Positions 1 through 20,175 of a stretch of DNA of 64,000 bases are shown piece after piece. Each line of letters opens with the position of its first letter. The stretch's first letter is position 1. Source of the stretch: Novispirillum itersonii (GTDB lineage Bacteria; Pseudomonadota; Alphaproteobacteria; Rhodospirillales; Rhodospirillaceae). The stretch is taken from assembly GCF_014205675.1 (NCBI RefSeq), contig NZ_JACIIX010000001.1, positions 358,989-422,988 on the forward strand, given 5' to 3'. The position numbers were made by a program, and so were the translations under genes. A model generated the notes under the pieces. That model searched no databases. It was not told the origin of the DNA and saw nothing but the letters and a program-made list of their open reading frames with translations.

Positions 1-48
1 CAGACGGGCGCGCTTCTTATTCTTCTCGACAGAGCTAACCTTCGACAT
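1..48 (-). CDS. rpsN: 30S ribosomal protein S14, N-terminal fragment
   Basis: Only the first 16 codons lie in the window; the rest runs off the left edge. The readable start is MSKVSSVEKNKKRARL, the typical basic N-terminus of bacterial S14, a small-subunit head protein. It follows rplE by 15 bp, the usual spc-operon order L14-L24-L5-S14, so it is almost certainly cotranscribed with the genes upstream. Whether this is the zinc-binding or zinc-free form cannot be told from the fragment, although this N-terminus fits the longer zinc-free type. Confidence 0.9.
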   Translation of the reverse strand, partial: MSKVSSVEKNKKRARL

Positions 49-63
49 GTCTCAGTCTCCGCC

Positions 64-609
64 TCACGCCTTGACGAACGGCACGCCGAACTGCACCAGC
101 AGTTCGCGGGCTTCGTCGTCGGTCTTCGCGGTGGTGCAGATGGTGATATCCATCCCACGAACCTTGTCGACCTGGTCGTAAGCAATTTCCGGGAAAATGA
201 TCTGCTCTTTCAGGCCCATGTTGTAGTTACCACGGCCATCAAAAGCTTTCCCGTTCAGACCACGGAAGTCACGCACGCGCGGCAGCGCAATGTTGACGAG
301 TCGGTCGAGGAATTCATACATGCGGTCGGCACGAAGAGTGACCTTGGCACCGATAACCATGCCTTCACGCAGCTTGAAAGCGGCGATCGACTTGGTGGCG
401 CGGGTCAGGATCGGCTTCTGGCCCGAGATCGCGGTCAGGTCGGTGATAGCACCTTCCATCTTCTTACGATCAAGAGCAGCTTCACCAACGCCCATGTTAA
501 TGACGATCTTGGTCAGCTTCGGCACTTCCATCGGGTTGGTGTACCCGAACTTTTCCTGAAGAGCCTTGCGAACAGCGGTCTGATAGTGGTTCTGCAGACG
601 TGCAGCCAT
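64..609 (-). CDS. rplE: 50S ribosomal protein L5
   Basis: 181 residues, normal length for L5, which binds 5S rRNA in the central protuberance of the large subunit. The family core is clear: [15 protein letters not shown] near residue 30, [20 protein letters not shown] near 62-81, and the C-terminal [15 protein letters not shown] segment. The start is ATG with rplX ending 11 bp upstream. It sits between L24 and S14 as in the standard spc operon. Nothing unusual. Confidence 0.97.
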   Translation of the reverse strand: MAARLQNHYQTAVRKALQEKFGYTNPMEVPKLTKIVINMGVGEAALDRKKMEGAITDLTAISGQKPILTRATKSIAAFKLREGMVIGAKVTLRADRMYEFLDRLVNIALPRVRDFRGLNGKAFDGRGNYNMGLKEQIIFPEIAYDQVDKVRGMDITICTTAKTDDEARELLVQFGVPFVKA

Positions 610-620
610 CGGTCGTCTCC

Positions 621-935
621 TTACTTGCCGATGACTTCGCCGGAGCGCTTGGAAACGCGCACCTTCGAACCATCTTCAAGAACCTTGAACCCAACGCGGG
701 TCGGCTTGCCGTCCTTCGGGTCCAGGTGGGCGACGTTGGAAACGTGGATAGCCGCTTCCTTCTCGATGATACCACCCTGAGTGAACTGGGTCGCGCGGGT
801 GTGCCGCTTGACCATGTTCACGCCCTTCACCACCACACGATTTTCCGTCGGCAGCGACTTAACGACTTCACCCTGCTTACCTTTGTCCTTGCCGGTCAGC
901 ACGACAACGGTATCGCCCTTACGGATTTTCTGCAT
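621..935 (-). CDS. rplX: 50S ribosomal protein L24
   Basis: 104 residues with an N-terminal KOW motif ([20 protein letters not shown], residues 3-22) that marks L24, an assembly initiator protein binding 23S rRNA domain I near the exit tunnel. The middle carries the conserved [11 protein letters not shown] segment. Its ATG lies 1 bp after the rplN stop codon, so it is probably translationally coupled to L14. Ordinary length and position. Confidence 0.97.
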   Translation of the reverse strand: MQKIRKGDTVVVLTGKDKGKQGEVVKSLPTENRVVVKGVNMVKRHTRATQFTQGGIIEKEAAIHVSNVAHLDPKDGKPTRVGFKVLEDGSKVRVSKRSGEVIGK

Positions 936-936
936 G

Positions 937-1305
937 TTACAGCACCTCCGGGGCGAGGGAGACGATCTTCATATACTTCTTCGCACGCAGCTCACGGACC
1001 ACCGGCCCGAAAATGCGGGTACCGATCGGCTCGCCCTGCTTGTTGATCAGCACGGCAGCGTTGCGGTCAAAGCGAATCAGGGTTCCGTCCTGACGACGCA
1101 CGGGGGCGGCGGTGCGGACGATGACAGCGCGATGCACGTCACCCTTCTTCACGCGGCCACGCGGAATGGCGTCCTTAATGGACACCACGATCACGTCACC
1201 AACTCCGGCGATGTTCCGGTGGGAACCGCCGAGAACCTTGATGCACTGCACCCGGCGAGCGCCGCTGTTGTCAGCGACGTCCAGGTTGGTTTGCATCTGA
1301 ATCAT
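937..1305 (-). CDS. rplN: 50S ribosomal protein L14
   Basis: 122 residues beginning [19 protein letters not shown], the hallmark L14 N-terminus. The frame stays open further upstream, but this ATG at 1305 is the only one matching the family start. The conserved [16 protein letters not shown] and the C-terminal [10 protein letters not shown] are present. L14 sits at the subunit interface and contacts 16S rRNA helix 14. The gene is preceded by rpsQ (43 bp gap) and followed within 1 bp by rplX. Confidence 0.97.
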   Translation of the reverse strand: MIQMQTNLDVADNSGARRVQCIKVLGGSHRNIAGVGDVIVVSIKDAIPRGRVKKGDVHRAVIVRTAAPVRRQDGTLIRFDRNAAVLINKQGEPIGTRIFGPVVRELRAKKYMKIVSLAPEVL

Positions 1306-1348
1306 GGCACCAATCCTTAATAGTCTAGCGGAAACGGATCGATGGGTT

Positions 1349-1588
1349 TTATTCCGCGGAGTCCGTAACCAGTTCCCAGCTCTTACGCCGGGAAAGGGGA
1401 CGGCATTCGCGGATGCGAACCACATCGCCGATCTTAGCCTGGTTGGCTTCATCGTGAGCGGCGTACTTCTTCGACCGCTTGATGAACTTTTTATACAGCG
1501 GGTGCATGAAGCGACGCTCGACTTTGACGACAATCGTCTTGTCCATAGCGTCGCTCACCACCACGCCCTGCAGAATACGCTTGGGCAT
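1349..1588 (-). CDS. rpsQ: 30S ribosomal protein S17
   Basis: 79 residues with the S17 pattern [21 protein letters not shown], then [25 protein letters not shown] (described by position: about 24-48), and [21 protein letters not shown]17 is a primary 16S rRNA binding protein of the OB-fold class needed early in 30S assembly. It follows rpmC by 39 bp and precedes rplN, the canonical L29-S17-L14 order. Confidence 0.97.
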   Translation of the reverse strand: MPKRILQGVVVSDAMDKTIVVKVERRFMHPLYKKFIKRSKKYAAHDEANQAKIGDVVRIRECRPLSRRKSWELVTDSAE

Positions 1589-1627
1589 TGGCTTACTCTT
1601 CGCTCCTCACCGCGAAAGGCGGCGATA

Positions 1628-1825
1628 TTACACAGCCTGCTTCCGTTCGTGAAGCACTGTTTTGATGCGGGCGATGTCTTTTTTCACCTGACCCTGACGG
1701 GCGGTGTTCTGGAGCTGCCCGGTAGCCTTCTGGAAGCGCAGGTTAAACTGCTCTTTCTTCAGGCCGATCAGCTCTTCAGAGAGCTGTTCCGCGGTCTTCG
1801 CCCGCAGGTCCTTAGCGGCGGTCAT
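1628..1825 (-). CDS. rpmC: 50S ribosomal protein L29
   Basis: 65 residues starting [19 protein letters not shown], a two-helix L29 protein that surrounds the peptide exit tunnel. The frame can be extended two codons to a TTG at 1831. I prefer the ATG at 1825 because a GGGAGG ribosome-binding sequence lies about 7 nt upstream of it, inside the end of rplP. The rplP stop is only 2 bp away, so translation is likely coupled. Confidence 0.95.
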   Translation of the reverse strand: MTAAKDLRAKTAEQLSEELIGLKKEQFNLRFQKATGQLQNTARQGQVKKDIARIKTVLHERKQAV

Positions 1826-1827
1826 TC

Positions 1828-2247
1828 TCAACCCTCCCCGCCCAGACGGGCGACGAACTTGGTCTTGATCGGCAGCTTGGCGGCAGCCAGGGCGAACGCC
1901 GCCCGGGCCAGTTCTTCCGACACGCCGTCGACTTCGAACATGATACGGCCCGGAGCAACTCGGGCCACCCAGTATTCCGGAGAACCCTTACCGGAACCCA
2001 TACGGACTTCGGCGGGCTTACGCGACACCGGAAGATCCGGGAACACGCGAATCCACACACGGCCCTGACGCTTCATATGACGGGTCATGGCACGACGGGC
2101 AGCTTCGATCTGGCGCGCAGTGATGCGCTCCGGCTCAAGAGCCTTCAGGCCGAACTGGCCGAAGTTCAGGGAAGCCCCGCCCTTGGTGTTGCCGTGGATC
2201 CGGCCCTTGTGCGCCTTGCGATACTTGGTACGTTTCGGCGAAAGCAT
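1828..2247 (-). CDS. rplP: 50S ribosomal protein L16
   Basis: 139 residues, typical L16. [19 protein letters not shown] opens the protein and [19 protein letters not shown] is near residue 82. L16 helps form the A-site tRNA and 5S rRNA environment of the 50S subunit. The residue next to the conserved RMGSGKG loop looks standard (Arg 81 is a hydroxylation site in some bacteria). Located between rpsC (36 bp) and rpmC (2 bp). Confidence 0.97.
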   Translation of the reverse strand: MLSPKRTKYRKAHKGRIHGNTKGGASLNFGQFGLKALEPERITARQIEAARRAMTRHMKRQGRVWIRVFPDLPVSRKPAEVRMGSGKGSPEYWVARVAPGRIMFEVDGVSEELARAAFALAAAKLPIKTKFVARLGGEG

Positions 2248-2283
2248 TGGTCTCGTCCTTTATTCGCTGGAACCGTGCCCGCG

Positions 2284-2961
2284 TTAGCGGGCAGCGGCCG
2301 GCTCCTGAGCGCGCTTGTCCTGCGCCATCGGGTCGTGTTCCAGGATTTCGCCCTTGAACACCCACACCTTGACGCCGCAGGCGCCGTAGGTGGTGAACGC
2401 GGTGGCTTCGCCGTAGTCGACGTCCGCGCGCAGGGTGTGCAGCGGCACACGACCTTCACGATACCACTCGGTGCGGGCGATTTCAGCCCCACCCAGACGG
2501 CCACCGCAATTAATACGGATACCCTGGGCACCGAGACGCATGGCGGACTGCACGGCACGCTTCATGGCGCGACGGAAGGCCACACGACGTTCCAGCTGGG
2601 ACGTGATCGACTCGGCGATCAGCTGGGCTTCGATTTCCGGCTTACGGATTTCAACGATGTTCAGGTGAACTTCGTTCCCGGTCATCTTCTGGAGCTCCTT
2701 GCGGAGCACTTCGATGTCCGAACCCTTCTTGCCGATCACAACGCCCGGACGGGCGGTGTGAATGGAAATGCGGGCCTTCTTGGCCGGACGTTCGATGACG
2801 ATCCGGGCCACACCGGCCTGTGCCAGACGCTTCTTCAGATACTTGCGAATCCGCAGATCTTCATGCAGCAGGGTGGCATATTCGCCTTCAGCGAACCAAC
2901 GGCTGTCCCAGGTCCGGTTGATGCCGAGACGCAGGCCAATCGGGTTTACTTTCTGACCCAT
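2284..2961 (-). CDS. rpsC: 30S ribosomal protein S3
   Basis: 225 residues: [20 protein letters not shown] at the start, a KH domain with [10 protein letters not shown] near residues 76-85, and the C-terminal domain with [21 protein letters not shown]3 forms part of the mRNA entry channel and its helicase function. The start codon shares one base with the rplV stop (TAATG), so it is coupled to L22. The alanine-rich tail is normal for the group. Confidence 0.97.
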   Translation of the reverse strand: MGQKVNPIGLRLGINRTWDSRWFAEGEYATLLHEDLRIRKYLKKRLAQAGVARIVIERPAKKARISIHTARPGVVIGKKGSDIEVLRKELQKMTGNEVHLNIVEIRKPEIEAQLIAESITSQLERRVAFRRAMKRAVQSAMRLGAQGIRINCGGRLGGAEIARTEWYREGRVPLHTLRADVDYGEATAFTTYGACGVKVWVFKGEILEHDPMAQDKRAQEPAAAR

Positions 2962-3341
2962 TATTTAGACTCCTCGCGCTCACGCACCACGATGGTCAGG
3001 TTCGAGAACGGCTTCAGGATCTTACCGGTCCGGCCACGGGCGCGGGCACGCCAGCGCTTCATGACCATCGCCTTGCCAACGAACGCTTCAGCCACAACCA
3101 GACGGTCAACGTCCAGCTGATGGTTGTTTTCAGCGTTGGCAATAGCCGACTGAAGAACCTTACGCACGTCATTCGACACGCGACGGGTGTTGAAGGTCAG
3201 AGACGCCAGCGCCTGTTCAACACCCATGCCGCGAATGGACGCAGCAACGAGGTTGAGCTTCTGCGGGCTGGTGCGGATGGAAGCGGAATGGGCGCGGGCC
3301 TCATTATCCGCCAATGCACGGGGAGCAGTCGGCTTTCCCAT
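2961..3341 (-). CDS. rplV: 50S ribosomal protein L22
   Basis: 126 residues with the L22 core [20 protein letters not shown] (residues 22-41), the N-terminal half of the globular domain, and the long beta-hairpin that lines the exit tunnel ([17 protein letters not shown]). That hairpin is where macrolide-resistance deletions occur; it appears intact here. The gene lies 2 bp from rpsS and overlaps rpsC by one base. Confidence 0.97.
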   Translation of the reverse strand: MGKPTAPRALADNEARAHSASIRTSPQKLNLVAASIRGMGVEQALASLTFNTRRVSNDVRKVLQSAIANAENNHQLDVDRLVVAEAFVGKAMVMKRWRARARGRTGKILKPFSNLTIVVREREESK

Positions 3342-3343
3342 GA

Positions 3344-3622
3344 TTACTTCCTCTTCGCCTTCTTGTCCGCGGCGTGACCGTAGTAAGTGCGGGTCGGCGC
3401 GAACTCACCGAACTTGTGACCGATCATGTTTTCGGTCACCAGAACGGGGACAAACTTGTGCCCGTTGTACACACCAAAGGTGATACCAACGAACTGCGGC
3501 AGAATCGTCGAGCGCCGCGACCAGGTCTTAATGACCTCATTACGGCCAGAAGCACGAGTTGCCTCGGCCTTCTTGAGCATGTAACCGTCGACGAACGGTC
3601 CCTTCCAGACTGAACGAGCCAC
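3344..3622 (-). CDS. rpsS: 30S ribosomal protein S19
   Basis: 92 residues with the invariant [20 protein letters not shown] start, the [22 protein letters not shown] core (positions about 34-55), and the C-terminal [21 protein letters not shown]19 forms a head-domain complex with S13 and contacts A-site tRNA. It lies between rplB (12 bp) and rplV (2 bp) as in the S10 operon. Confidence 0.97.
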   Translation of the reverse strand: MARSVWKGPFVDGYMLKKAEATRASGRNEVIKTWSRRSTILPQFVGITFGVYNGHKFVPVLVTENMIGHKFGEFAPTRTYYGHAADKKAKRK

Positions 3623-3634
3623 GTCCGTCCTCCG

Positions 3635-4474
3635 TTACTTTTTCTTCGCCAGGTGACGCGAGCGCATGATGAGCCGGTCGGTCGCCTTGTTGTTGCGGGT
3701 CTTCTTACCCTTGGTCGGGAAGCCCCACGGGGTAACCGGATGACGGCCACCCGAGGTGCGGCCTTCACCACCCCCATGCGGGTGATCGACCGGGTTCATG
3801 GCGACGCCGCGAACGTGCGGACGCTTGCCCAGCCAGCGCTTACGCCCGGCTTTGCCGAGGTTCACGTTCTGGTTGTCCGGGTTCGACACCGCACCGACGG
3901 TCGCCATGCATTCACCGCGGACCATGCGCAGTTCGCCGGAAGACAGACGGAGCTGGGCATAGCCCGAGTCCTTACCGATCAGCTGGGCATAGCAGCCCGC
4001 CGAACGGGCCATCTGGCCACCCTTGCCCTGCTTCAGCTCCACGTTATGCACGATGGTGCCGACCGGCATGTTCTTCAGCTGCATCGCGTTGCCCGGCTTA
4101 ATATCGGCCTTGGCGTCGGCGATGACAATGTCACCGGCCTTCAGACGCTGCGGGGCCAGAATGTAAGCCTGCTCACCGTCTTCATAACGGATCAGGGCAA
4201 TGAACGCGGTCCGGTTCGGATCGTATTCCAGGCGATCGACAGTGCCCGGGATCCCCAGCTTGCCGTTACGCTTGAAGTCGATCAGACGGTAGCGGCGCTT
4301 GTGACCGCCACCACGCTGCCAGACGGTAATCCGACCGGTGTTGTTACGACCGCCGGACTTGGTCAGACCTTCGGTCAAAGACTTGACCGGCTTGCCCTTC
4401 CACAGCTCGGAACGGTCCACCAGCACCAGCTGGCGGGTACCCGGAGTAATCGGGTTATAAGACTTAAGAGCCAT
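3635..4474 (-). CDS. rplB: 50S ribosomal protein L2
   Basis: 279 residues, full length. Family landmarks: [15 protein letters not shown] near residue 53, the [10 protein letters not shown] stretch, and the [20 protein letters not shown] motif near 224-243. That last segment contains the conserved histidine (His229 in E. coli numbering) near the peptidyl transferase centre. L2 is required for subunit association and peptide-bond formation. It follows rplW by 4 bp. Confidence 0.98.
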   Translation of the reverse strand: MALKSYNPITPGTRQLVLVDRSELWKGKPVKSLTEGLTKSGGRNNTGRITVWQRGGGHKRRYRLIDFKRNGKLGIPGTVDRLEYDPNRTAFIALIRYEDGEQAYILAPQRLKAGDIVIADAKADIKPGNAMQLKNMPVGTIVHNVELKQGKGGQMARSAGCYAQLIGKDSGYAQLRLSSGELRMVRGECMATVGAVSNPDNQNVNLGKAGRKRWLGKRPHVRGVAMNPVDHPHGGGEGRTSGGRHPVTPWGFPTKGKKTRNNKATDRLIMRSRHLAKKK

Positions 4475-4478
4475 AGTC

Positions 4479-4793
4479 TCAGACCCCCGTGGTCACGTCG
4501 ATGGTGTGGCCAGCGGCGAGGGTGATGACGGCCTTCTTAACGTCGGAACGCTTACCGACCAGACCGCGGAACCGCTTAACCTTGCCCTTCTGGATCAGGG
4601 TGTTGACGGCCTTGACTTCAACGCCGAACACACCTTCAACCGCTGCCTTGATCTCCGGCTTGGAGGCATCAAGCGGCACCCGGAAGGTAACCTGATTGAA
4701 TTCCGACCCCATGGTGGCCTTTTCGGTGATCACCGGGGCCTTGATGATGTCGTACATACGCTCTTGCGAGACTTTCACGACGGTCTTGCTCAT
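4479..4793 (-). CDS. rplW: 50S ribosomal protein L23
   Basis: 104 residues with the L23 signatures [13 protein letters not shown] near residue 16 and the beta-hairpin [15 protein letters not shown] around 63-77. L23 docks trigger factor and SRP at the exit tunnel. The start ATG overlaps the rplD stop as ATGA, supporting this N-terminus even though a later ATG (YDII) also precedes the core. Standard S10-operon position between L4 and L2. Confidence 0.96.
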   Translation of the reverse strand: MSKTVVKVSQERMYDIIKAPVITEKATMGSEFNQVTFRVPLDASKPEIKAAVEGVFGVEVKAVNTLIQKGKVKRFRGLVGKRSDVKKAVITLAAGHTIDVTTGV

Positions 4794-5407
4794 TTCAGGC
4801 GCTCCTCGAGCTTTTCGATGGCAGCCTTGGTGAGGACCAGAGTGTCGCGACGCAGAATGTCGTACACATTGGCACCCTGGGTCGGCAGAACATCGACGCC
4901 CGGGATGTTGGCAGCGGCACGAGCGAACAGGTTGTTCACTTCGGCACCGTCAATCACCAGAGCGGAGGTCCAGCCGAGACCCTTCAGCTGCACGGCGAGA
5001 TCCTTGGTCTTGCCGGAAGCCGACTCGAGGTCGACAACGACCAGCTTCCCGTTCTGGGCCTTGGCCGACAGAGCGGTCTTCAGGCCAAGAGCACGGAACT
5101 TCTTGGTCAGGTCGTGAGCGTGGGAGCGCACAACCGGACCAAAAATGGTCGAACCGCCACGGAACTGAGCAGAACGGGTGGAACCCTGACGGGCACGACC
5201 GGTGCCCTTCTGCTTAAACGGCTTCTTAGTGGTACCAGAGATCTCGGAGATCGTCTTGGTCTTATGGGTGCCGGCCTGCCGCTTCGCGAGCTGCCAGCGC
5301 ACCACACGCTGCAAAATGTCGGAACGCACTTCGAGACCGAAGATGTTCTCCGGCAGCTCGACGGTGCCAACCGCCTTGTTGTCAAGCGTGATAACGTCCA
5401 GCTTCAT
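4790..5407 (-). CDS. rplD: 50S ribosomal protein L4
   Basis: 205 residues. The tunnel-lining loop [20 protein letters not shown] (about 62-81) and the [15 protein letters not shown] segment identify L4. In enterobacteria L4 also represses its own S10 operon by acting on the leader RNA. Whether that happens here is unknown, but a hairpin lies upstream of rpsJ (6511-6552). The gene overlaps rplW by 4 bp and is 6 bp from rplC. Confidence 0.97.
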   Translation of the reverse strand: MKLDVITLDNKAVGTVELPENIFGLEVRSDILQRVVRWQLAKRQAGTHKTKTISEISGTTKKPFKQKGTGRARQGSTRSAQFRGGSTIFGPVVRSHAHDLTKKFRALGLKTALSAKAQNGKLVVVDLESASGKTKDLAVQLKGLGWTSALVIDGAEVNNLFARAAANIPGVDVLPTQGANVYDILRRDTLVLTKAAIEKLEERLK

Positions 5408-5413
5408 GACGCC

Positions 5414-6130
5414 TTATTCCTTGTTCTCGCCTTCGGCAGCCGAGGACGACTCGGCAGCAGCCTTGACGGCGGCCGGCAGCGGAGCGCCTTCGGGGATGCC
5501 CTTTTTCACGGCGTCACGGACCAGAACCCAGCCGCCTTCGGAGCCCGGAACGGCACCCTTGACGAGGATCAGGCCCTGCTCGGCGTCGGTGGCGACAACC
5601 TTCAGGTTCTGAAGGGTGACCCGCTCGGCACCGAGGTGACCGGCCATCTTCTTGCCCTTGAACACACGGCCCGGATCCTGACGGTTACCGGTAGAACCAT
5701 GCGAACGGTGCGAGACCGACACGCCGTGGGTGGCTTCAAGACCACGGAAGTTGTGGCGCTTCATGCCACCGGCAAAACCCTTACCGATGGAGGTGCCGAC
5801 GATGTCGACCAGCTGACCGACCACGAAGTGGGCGGCAGACAGTTCAACGCCGGGTTCCAGCAGGTTTTCCGGAGAAACACGGAATTCAGCCAGCTTCTTG
5901 CGGGGCTCAACATTCGCCTTGGCGAAGTGACCACGCATAGCCTTGGACACATTCTTGACCTTGGCGGTACCGACGCCAAGCTGCACGGCAGAATAGCCGT
6001 CCTGATCTTCCGTGCGCTTGGCGACGACATGACAGCCATCAACCTTCAGCACGGTGACCGGAACGTGCTCACCCTGCTCGGTGAACAGCCGCGTCATACC
6101 GACTTTTTGTGCGATAAGACCGGAGCGCAT
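5414..6130 (-). CDS. rplC: 50S ribosomal protein L3
   Basis: 238 residues from [16 protein letters not shown]. The frame extends 11 codons further upstream, but AAGGA lies just before the ATG at 6130 and the family starts here, so the longer form, which would run into rpsJ, is rejected. The conserved [12 protein letters not shown] and [20 protein letters not shown] loop (near 147) contains the Gln that is methylated by PrmB in many bacteria. An acidic, Ala/Ser-rich tail ends the protein. Confidence 0.96.
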   Translation of the reverse strand: MRSGLIAQKVGMTRLFTEQGEHVPVTVLKVDGCHVVAKRTEDQDGYSAVQLGVGTAKVKNVSKAMRGHFAKANVEPRKKLAEFRVSPENLLEPGVELSAAHFVVGQLVDIVGTSIGKGFAGGMKRHNFRGLEATHGVSVSHRSHGSTGNRQDPGRVFKGKKMAGHLGAERVTLQNLKVVATDAEQGLILVKGAVPGSEGGWVLVRDAVKKGIPEGAPLPAAVKAAAESSSAAEGENKE

Positions 6131-6159
6131 TATTTCGTTCCTTGCGTTTGTTTTCACGC

Positions 6160-6468
6160 TCACAACTTGATCTGGACGTCCACACCGGCGGCCAGGTCGA
6201 GCTTCATGAGCGCGTCGACGGTCTGCGGAGTCGGATCGACAATATCCAACACTCGCTTGTGGGTACGGATTTCAAACTGTTCCCGCGACTTTTTGTCGAT
6301 GTGCGGAGAACGGTTAACAGTAAACTTCTCGATACGCGTCGGCAGCGGGATGGGGCCCCGCACCTGAGCACCAGTGCGCTTGGCAGTGTTCACGATTTCC
6401 AGCGTGCTCTGGTCCAGCACACGATGATCAAACGCCTTGAGGCGAATGCGGATGTTTTGGCTTTCCAT
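6160..6468 (-). CDS. rpsJ: 30S ribosomal protein S10 (NusE)
   Basis: 102 residues: [20 protein letters not shown] at the start, the [20 protein letters not shown] loop (about 31-50), and [21 protein letters not shown]10 works in the 30S head and, as NusE, links NusG and RNA polymerase to the ribosome. It is the first gene of the S10 cluster. The 131 bp to tufA holds a hairpin and a possible promoter; the tuf-rpsJ order is the common alphaproteobacterial one. Confidence 0.97.
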   Translation of the reverse strand: MESQNIRIRLKAFDHRVLDQSTLEIVNTAKRTGAQVRGPIPLPTRIEKFTVNRSPHIDKKSREQFEIRTHKRVLDIVDPTPQTVDALMKLDLAAGVDVQIKL

Positions 6469-6510
6469 CTTTGCCTAACCCGAACTTCTTACAGTGATGT
6501 GACGAGCCGG

Positions 6511-6552
6511 GGCCCGAGGAGACGCGGCTTATACCGCATCCAGCCTCGGGCC
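6511..6552 (-). promoter_or_regulatory. Hairpin in the tufA-rpsJ spacer, possible S10 leader or attenuator
   Basis: A 9-bp perfect stem (GGCCCGAGG with CCTCGGGCC, arms 6511-6519 and 6544-6552) encloses a second 4-bp stem (GCGG/CCGC). On the rpsJ strand there is no U-run after it. It is therefore not an obvious terminator in that direction; it could be a processing site or leader structure. A TATAAG hexamer lies inside the loop on the minus strand with a poor -35. Function is inference. Confidence 0.35.
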
Positions 6553-6599
6553 ACCATCTCTTTTTTGTCTAACAGCGAAGTTTTCTGGCTTGCGCCGGA

Positions 6600-7790
<1,191 letters not shown>

Positions 7791-7815
7791 TTTTCACTCC
7801 GTCAGGCTGGGCCGA

Positions 7816-9894
7816 TCAACCGGCCATCTTCGCCTTAATGTCTTCAGCGACGTTGTTCGGAACTTCAGAGTACTTGTCGAACACCATGGTGTACTGGGCG
7901 CGGCCCTGCGACATACCACGGAGCGTGTTGACGTACCCGAACATGTTGGACAGCGGGACAGTGGCTTCGACCACGCGGGCATTGCCGCGCTGATCCATAC
8001 CACCGACCACGCCACGACGGCTGTTCAGATCGCCGATGATGTCGCCCAGATATTCATCCGGGGTCACAACTTCGACCTTCATCACCGGCTCAAGCAGCTT
8101 CGGCCCGGACTGCGGCATCGCTTCGCGGAAGGCGGCGCGGGACGCAATTTCGAACGCCAGAACGCTGGAGTCGACGTCGTGGTAGCCACCGTCGGTCAGG
8201 GTGACCTTGAAGTCGGTGACCGGGAAGCCGACGATGCAGCCACTGTCCATGGCAGAGCGCAGGCCCTTTTCGACACCCGGGATGTATTCCCGCGGAACCG
8301 AACCACCGACGATGGCGCTTTCGAACACGAAACCGGCACCCGGCTCCAGCGGTTCGAACTTCAGCTGCACCTTCGCGTACTGACCGGTACCACCCGACTG
8401 CTTCTTGTGGGTGTAGTCGCAGACGTAGGTCTTGGAGATGGTTTCGCGGTAAGCCACCTGCGGGGCGCCCACGTTGGCATCAACCTTGAACTCACGACGC
8501 ATACGGTCAACGATGATTTCGAGGTGGAGTTCGCCCATCCCCTTAATCACGGTCTGGCCGGATTCCGGATCAGTCGACACACGGAAGGACGGATCTTCGG
8601 CCGCCAGACGCGCCAGAGCCAGACCCATCTTTTCCATGTCGGCCTTGGTCTTCGGCTCGACGGCGACTTCGATCACCGGCTCGGGGAATTCCATCCGCTC
8701 GAGGATCACCGGCTTCAGCGGATCGCAGAGGGTGTCCCCGGTGGTGGTGTCCTTCAGACCGACGACGGCCACGATGTCGCCAGCGCCCGCAACCTTGATT
8801 TCTTCACGGTTGTTGGCATGCATGAGCAGCATACGGCCGATACGTTCGCGCTTTTCCTTCACCGTGTTGGTGACATAGGTACCCGACTCCAGCACGCCGG
8901 AGTAGATACGCACGAAGGTCAGGGAGCCGACGAACGGGTCGTTCATGATCTTGAACGCGAGACCGGCGAACGGCTCATCGTCAGACGACTTCCGTTCAGC
9001 CGGGGTTTCGCCATCCAGCAGAACGCCCTTAATGGACGGCACTTCGAGCGGCGACGGCAGGAAGTCGATCACGGCGTCCAGCATGGTCTGGACACCCTTG
9101 TTCTTGAAGGCAGAACCACACAGCACCGGCACGAAAGTCCGGGCAATGGTGCCCTTGCGGATGCAGGCCTTCAGAGTGGCTTCGTCCGGCTCATTGCCTT
9201 CCAGGTAGGCTTCCATCACCGCGTCATCGACTTCGACGGCGGTTTCCACCAGCTTGGCGCGGTAATCAGCGGCCTTGTCAGCCAGATCAGCCGGAATGTC
9301 GACGTATTCATAGGCAGCGCCCAGATCGTCGCCCTTCCAGACAACAGCCTTCATCTTGACCAGGTCAACGACACCGGCGAAATCGGCTTCAACACCGATC
9401 GGCAGGTTGACGACCAGCGGCACCGCACCGAGGCGGTCGACGATCATGTCGACGCAACGGTAGAAGTTGGCGCCCATGCGGTCCATCTTGTTGACGAAGC
9501 ACATGCGCGGAACGCCGTACTTGTCAGCCTGACGCCACACGGTCTCGGACTGCGGCTCAACGCCGGCGACCGAGTCGAACACAGTCACGGCACCATCGAG
9601 CACACGCAGGGACCGTTCCACTTCAATGGTGAAGTCGACGTGACCCGGGGTGTCGATGATGTTGATACGGTGATCTTTCCAGAACGCGGTGGTGGCAGCG
9701 GAGGTGATGGTGATACCACGCTCCTGTTCCTGCTCCATCCAGTCCATGGTGGCGGCACCTTCATGGACTTCACCGATCTTGTGCGACTTCCCGGTGTAAT
9801 ACAGGATTCGCTCGGTAGTCGTGGTCTTACCGGCATCAATGTGAGCCATGATGCCGATGTTACGGTATCTCTCAAGCGGGGTTTCGCGCTTCAT
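7816..9894 (-). CDS. fusA: Elongation factor G, translocase
   Basis: 692 residues, normal length. G1 is [15 protein letters not shown] near residue 17, switch [16 protein letters not shown], switch [10 protein letters not shown] with the catalytic His, and G4 NKMDR. Domains II-V follow, including the domain IV tip [12 protein letters not shown] drives tRNA/mRNA translocation and ribosome recycling. It lies between rpsG (26 bp) and tufA (25 bp). A strongly diverged paralogue is encoded at 50192-52240. Confidence 0.98.
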   Translation of the reverse strand: MKRETPLERYRNIGIMAHIDAGKTTTTERILYYTGKSHKIGEVHEGAATMDWMEQEQERGITITSAATTAFWKDHRINIIDTPGHVDFTIEVERSLRVLDGAVTVFDSVAGVEPQSETVWRQADKYGVPRMCFVNKMDRMGANFYRCVDMIVDRLGAVPLVVNLPIGVEADFAGVVDLVKMKAVVWKGDDLGAAYEYVDIPADLADKAADYRAKLVETAVEVDDAVMEAYLEGNEPDEATLKACIRKGTIARTFVPVLCGSAFKNKGVQTMLDAVIDFLPSPLEVPSIKGVLLDGETPAERKSSDDEPFAGLAFKIMNDPFVGSLTFVRIYSGVLESGTYVTNTVKEKRERIGRMLLMHANNREEIKVAGAGDIVAVVGLKDTTTGDTLCDPLKPVILERMEFPEPVIEVAVEPKTKADMEKMGLALARLAAEDPSFRVSTDPESGQTVIKGMGELHLEIIVDRMRREFKVDANVGAPQVAYRETISKTYVCDYTHKKQSGGTGQYAKVQLKFEPLEPGAGFVFESAIVGGSVPREYIPGVEKGLRSAMDSGCIVGFPVTDFKVTLTDGGYHDVDSSVLAFEIASRAAFREAMPQSGPKLLEPVMKVEVVTPDEYLGDIIGDLNSRRGVVGGMDQRGNARVVEATVPLSNMFGYVNTLRGMSQGRAQYTMVFDKYSEVPNNVAEDIKAKMAG

Positions 9895-9920
9895 GACGAG
9901 CTAGCTACCTTGCGTTCGCG

Positions 9921-10394
<474 letters not shown>

Positions 10395-10411
10395 TTATTT
10401 CCTCGCTGGTC

Positions 10412-10783
10412 TTACTTCGGACGCTTCGCGCCGTACTTCGAACGACGCTGCTTACGGTTCTTCACGCCCTGGGTATCCAGAGTGCCGCGGATGATGTGGT
10501 AACGCACACCGGGCAAATCCTTCACACGGCCGCCACGGATCATCACCACGGAGTGTTCCTGAAGGTTGTGACCTTCACCGGGGATGTAGGAGGTGACTTC
10601 AAAGCCGTTGGTCAGACGCACACGGGCCACCTTACGAAGCGCGGAGTTCGGCTTCTTCGGGGTGGTGGTGTACACGCGGGTGCAAACGCCACGCTTCTGC
10701 GGGCAGGCCTGCATGGCCGGAACCTTGTTCCGCTTGGCAACCGGCTGGCGGCCTTCACGGATCAACTGATTGATCGTCGGCAT
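10412..10783 (-). CDS. rpsL: 30S ribosomal protein S12
   Basis: 123 residues: [12 protein letters not shown] start, [18 protein letters not shown] near 38-55, and [17 protein letters not shown] near 84-100. S12 helps decoding accuracy at the A site. Both lysines linked to streptomycin resistance (in TPKKPNSA and GRVKDLPG) are the wild-type residues, so drug sensitivity at this target is expected. The Asp of KDLPG is the RimO methylthiolation site in E. coli. It is the first gene of the str operon, with the promoter predicted about 290 bp upstream. Confidence 0.98.
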   Translation of the reverse strand: MPTINQLIREGRQPVAKRNKVPAMQACPQKRGVCTRVYTTTPKKPNSALRKVARVRLTNGFEVTSYIPGEGHNLQEHSVVMIRGGRVKDLPGVRYHIIRGTLDTQGVKNRKQRRSKYGAKRPK

Positions 10784-11070
10784 AACCGTTCCTTCACTTT
10801 GTTACGCTTTCGCGTTGCCTTTTTCGACGCTTTCGCGCCACCCTTAGTACGGCCTGCGCCTGCGCGCCTGCTCGCGATCTGCCCTGGGGGAAAACGGGCG
10901 GACCCATTTCCATCCCGTCTCTGCGCCGGATGGGCGGCAGCGATGCCGTCATCAGCGCGGATCAGGCCAGTGTCTTGGGGACAAGACCACACTTTTGCCG
11001 GAGCGGGCATTGCCCGAAAATCTCCATGCAAAAACGCCTCCGAAAAAGGATACCTTTCTCAGAGGCGCGC
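10784..11070 (-). promoter_or_regulatory. Long untranslated leader of the str operon
   Basis: Between the predicted start of transcription (about 11063) and the rpsL ATG at 10783 there are about 280 bases with no credible gene. The frames that stay open here are Ala/Gly/Arg-rich with no family resemblance. A leader this long before rpsL might hold regulatory structure (S7 or S12 feedback), but I could not identify a known motif. Confidence 0.4.
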
Positions 11071-11099
11071 ATACTACGGATGCCCCCCGACAGCGTCAA
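11071..11099 (-). promoter_or_regulatory. Predicted sigma-70 promoter of the str operon
   Basis: On the minus strand there is TTGACG (11094-11099), a 17-bp spacer, then TAGTAT (11071-11076), followed immediately by the GC-rich stretch GCGCGCC. The match to consensus and the ideal spacing are seen directly. The GC-rich discriminator is the type associated with ppGpp/DksA control of ribosomal genes, which is inference here. It lies just downstream of the rpoC terminator. Confidence 0.7.
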
Positions 11100-11130
11100 G
11101 TGAAAGCTTTGATGCGACTCGGCAGAGCCC

Positions 11131-11180
11131 CTAAAAAGCGAAAGCCCGGGAAAAATTCAGAAGAATCTTGCCCGGGCTTT
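11131..11180 (-). terminator. Rho-independent terminator after rpoC
   Basis: Ten-bp perfect stem AAAGCCCGGG/CCCGGGCTTT (arms 11141-11150 and 11171-11180), a 20-base loop, and on the minus strand CGCTTTTTAG directly after the stem. It separates the rplKAJL-rpoBC transcript from the str promoter, so the str operon appears to be an independent unit. Confidence 0.75.
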
Positions 11181-11258
11181 GCTGTCAGCACTGTTTTCTT
11201 ATCCGATCCGGAACCATGAGTCCCGGAGAACTCAGGATCCCGGACCGTTGTAATGGTA

Positions 11259-19719
<8,461 letters not shown>

Positions 19720-20170
19720 TGCCGCTCCTCTATGTCTTCGACTGTATCCGGCATCGTCATGCCGGGTTTCGACGGCGATCCGGGCTGCGTGTTCCGGCAG
19801 GATTTCCTGCGGAGTCGCCCGGACCGTGACGGGGGGTGCCAGAGCAAGCACCCGAAACCGTCGACACGTGTAAGAATCTGCCCCACTGCCCGCACCTGCT
19901 CCCCGGTGCGGCGTCCGGGCCGACCTGCACAGGGCTGATGTCAGCCCTCTGGACGTCGGTCCTTCCTTTCATGCCCCTTGGCGATGAAAAGCCACCTTCC
20001 ACGTATACGTAAATCATGCACACGCAAAACATCCGCCCGCCTTTCGGCGCAGCGGAAAAAAGCACATTACAGAGTCAGGTGGCACTCGTCACGCCAAATC
20101 ATGACCCGGTGATCTTTTTCTGCGTCCAGCAGTCACACCCCAGGGACTCAGAAGCAGGGAGTGCAGAAAC
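19720..20170 (-). promoter_or_regulatory. rpoB leader region, no gene
   Basis: About 450 bases between the hairpin at 20176-20201 and the rpoB start. No credible coding frame is seen. A smaller hairpin with loop TTTC (CGCC/GGCG near 20040-20055) is visible. I looked for a secondary rpoB promoter on the minus strand and found only weak hexamers, so none is claimed. Confidence 0.35.
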
Positions 20171-20175
20171 AGGAA

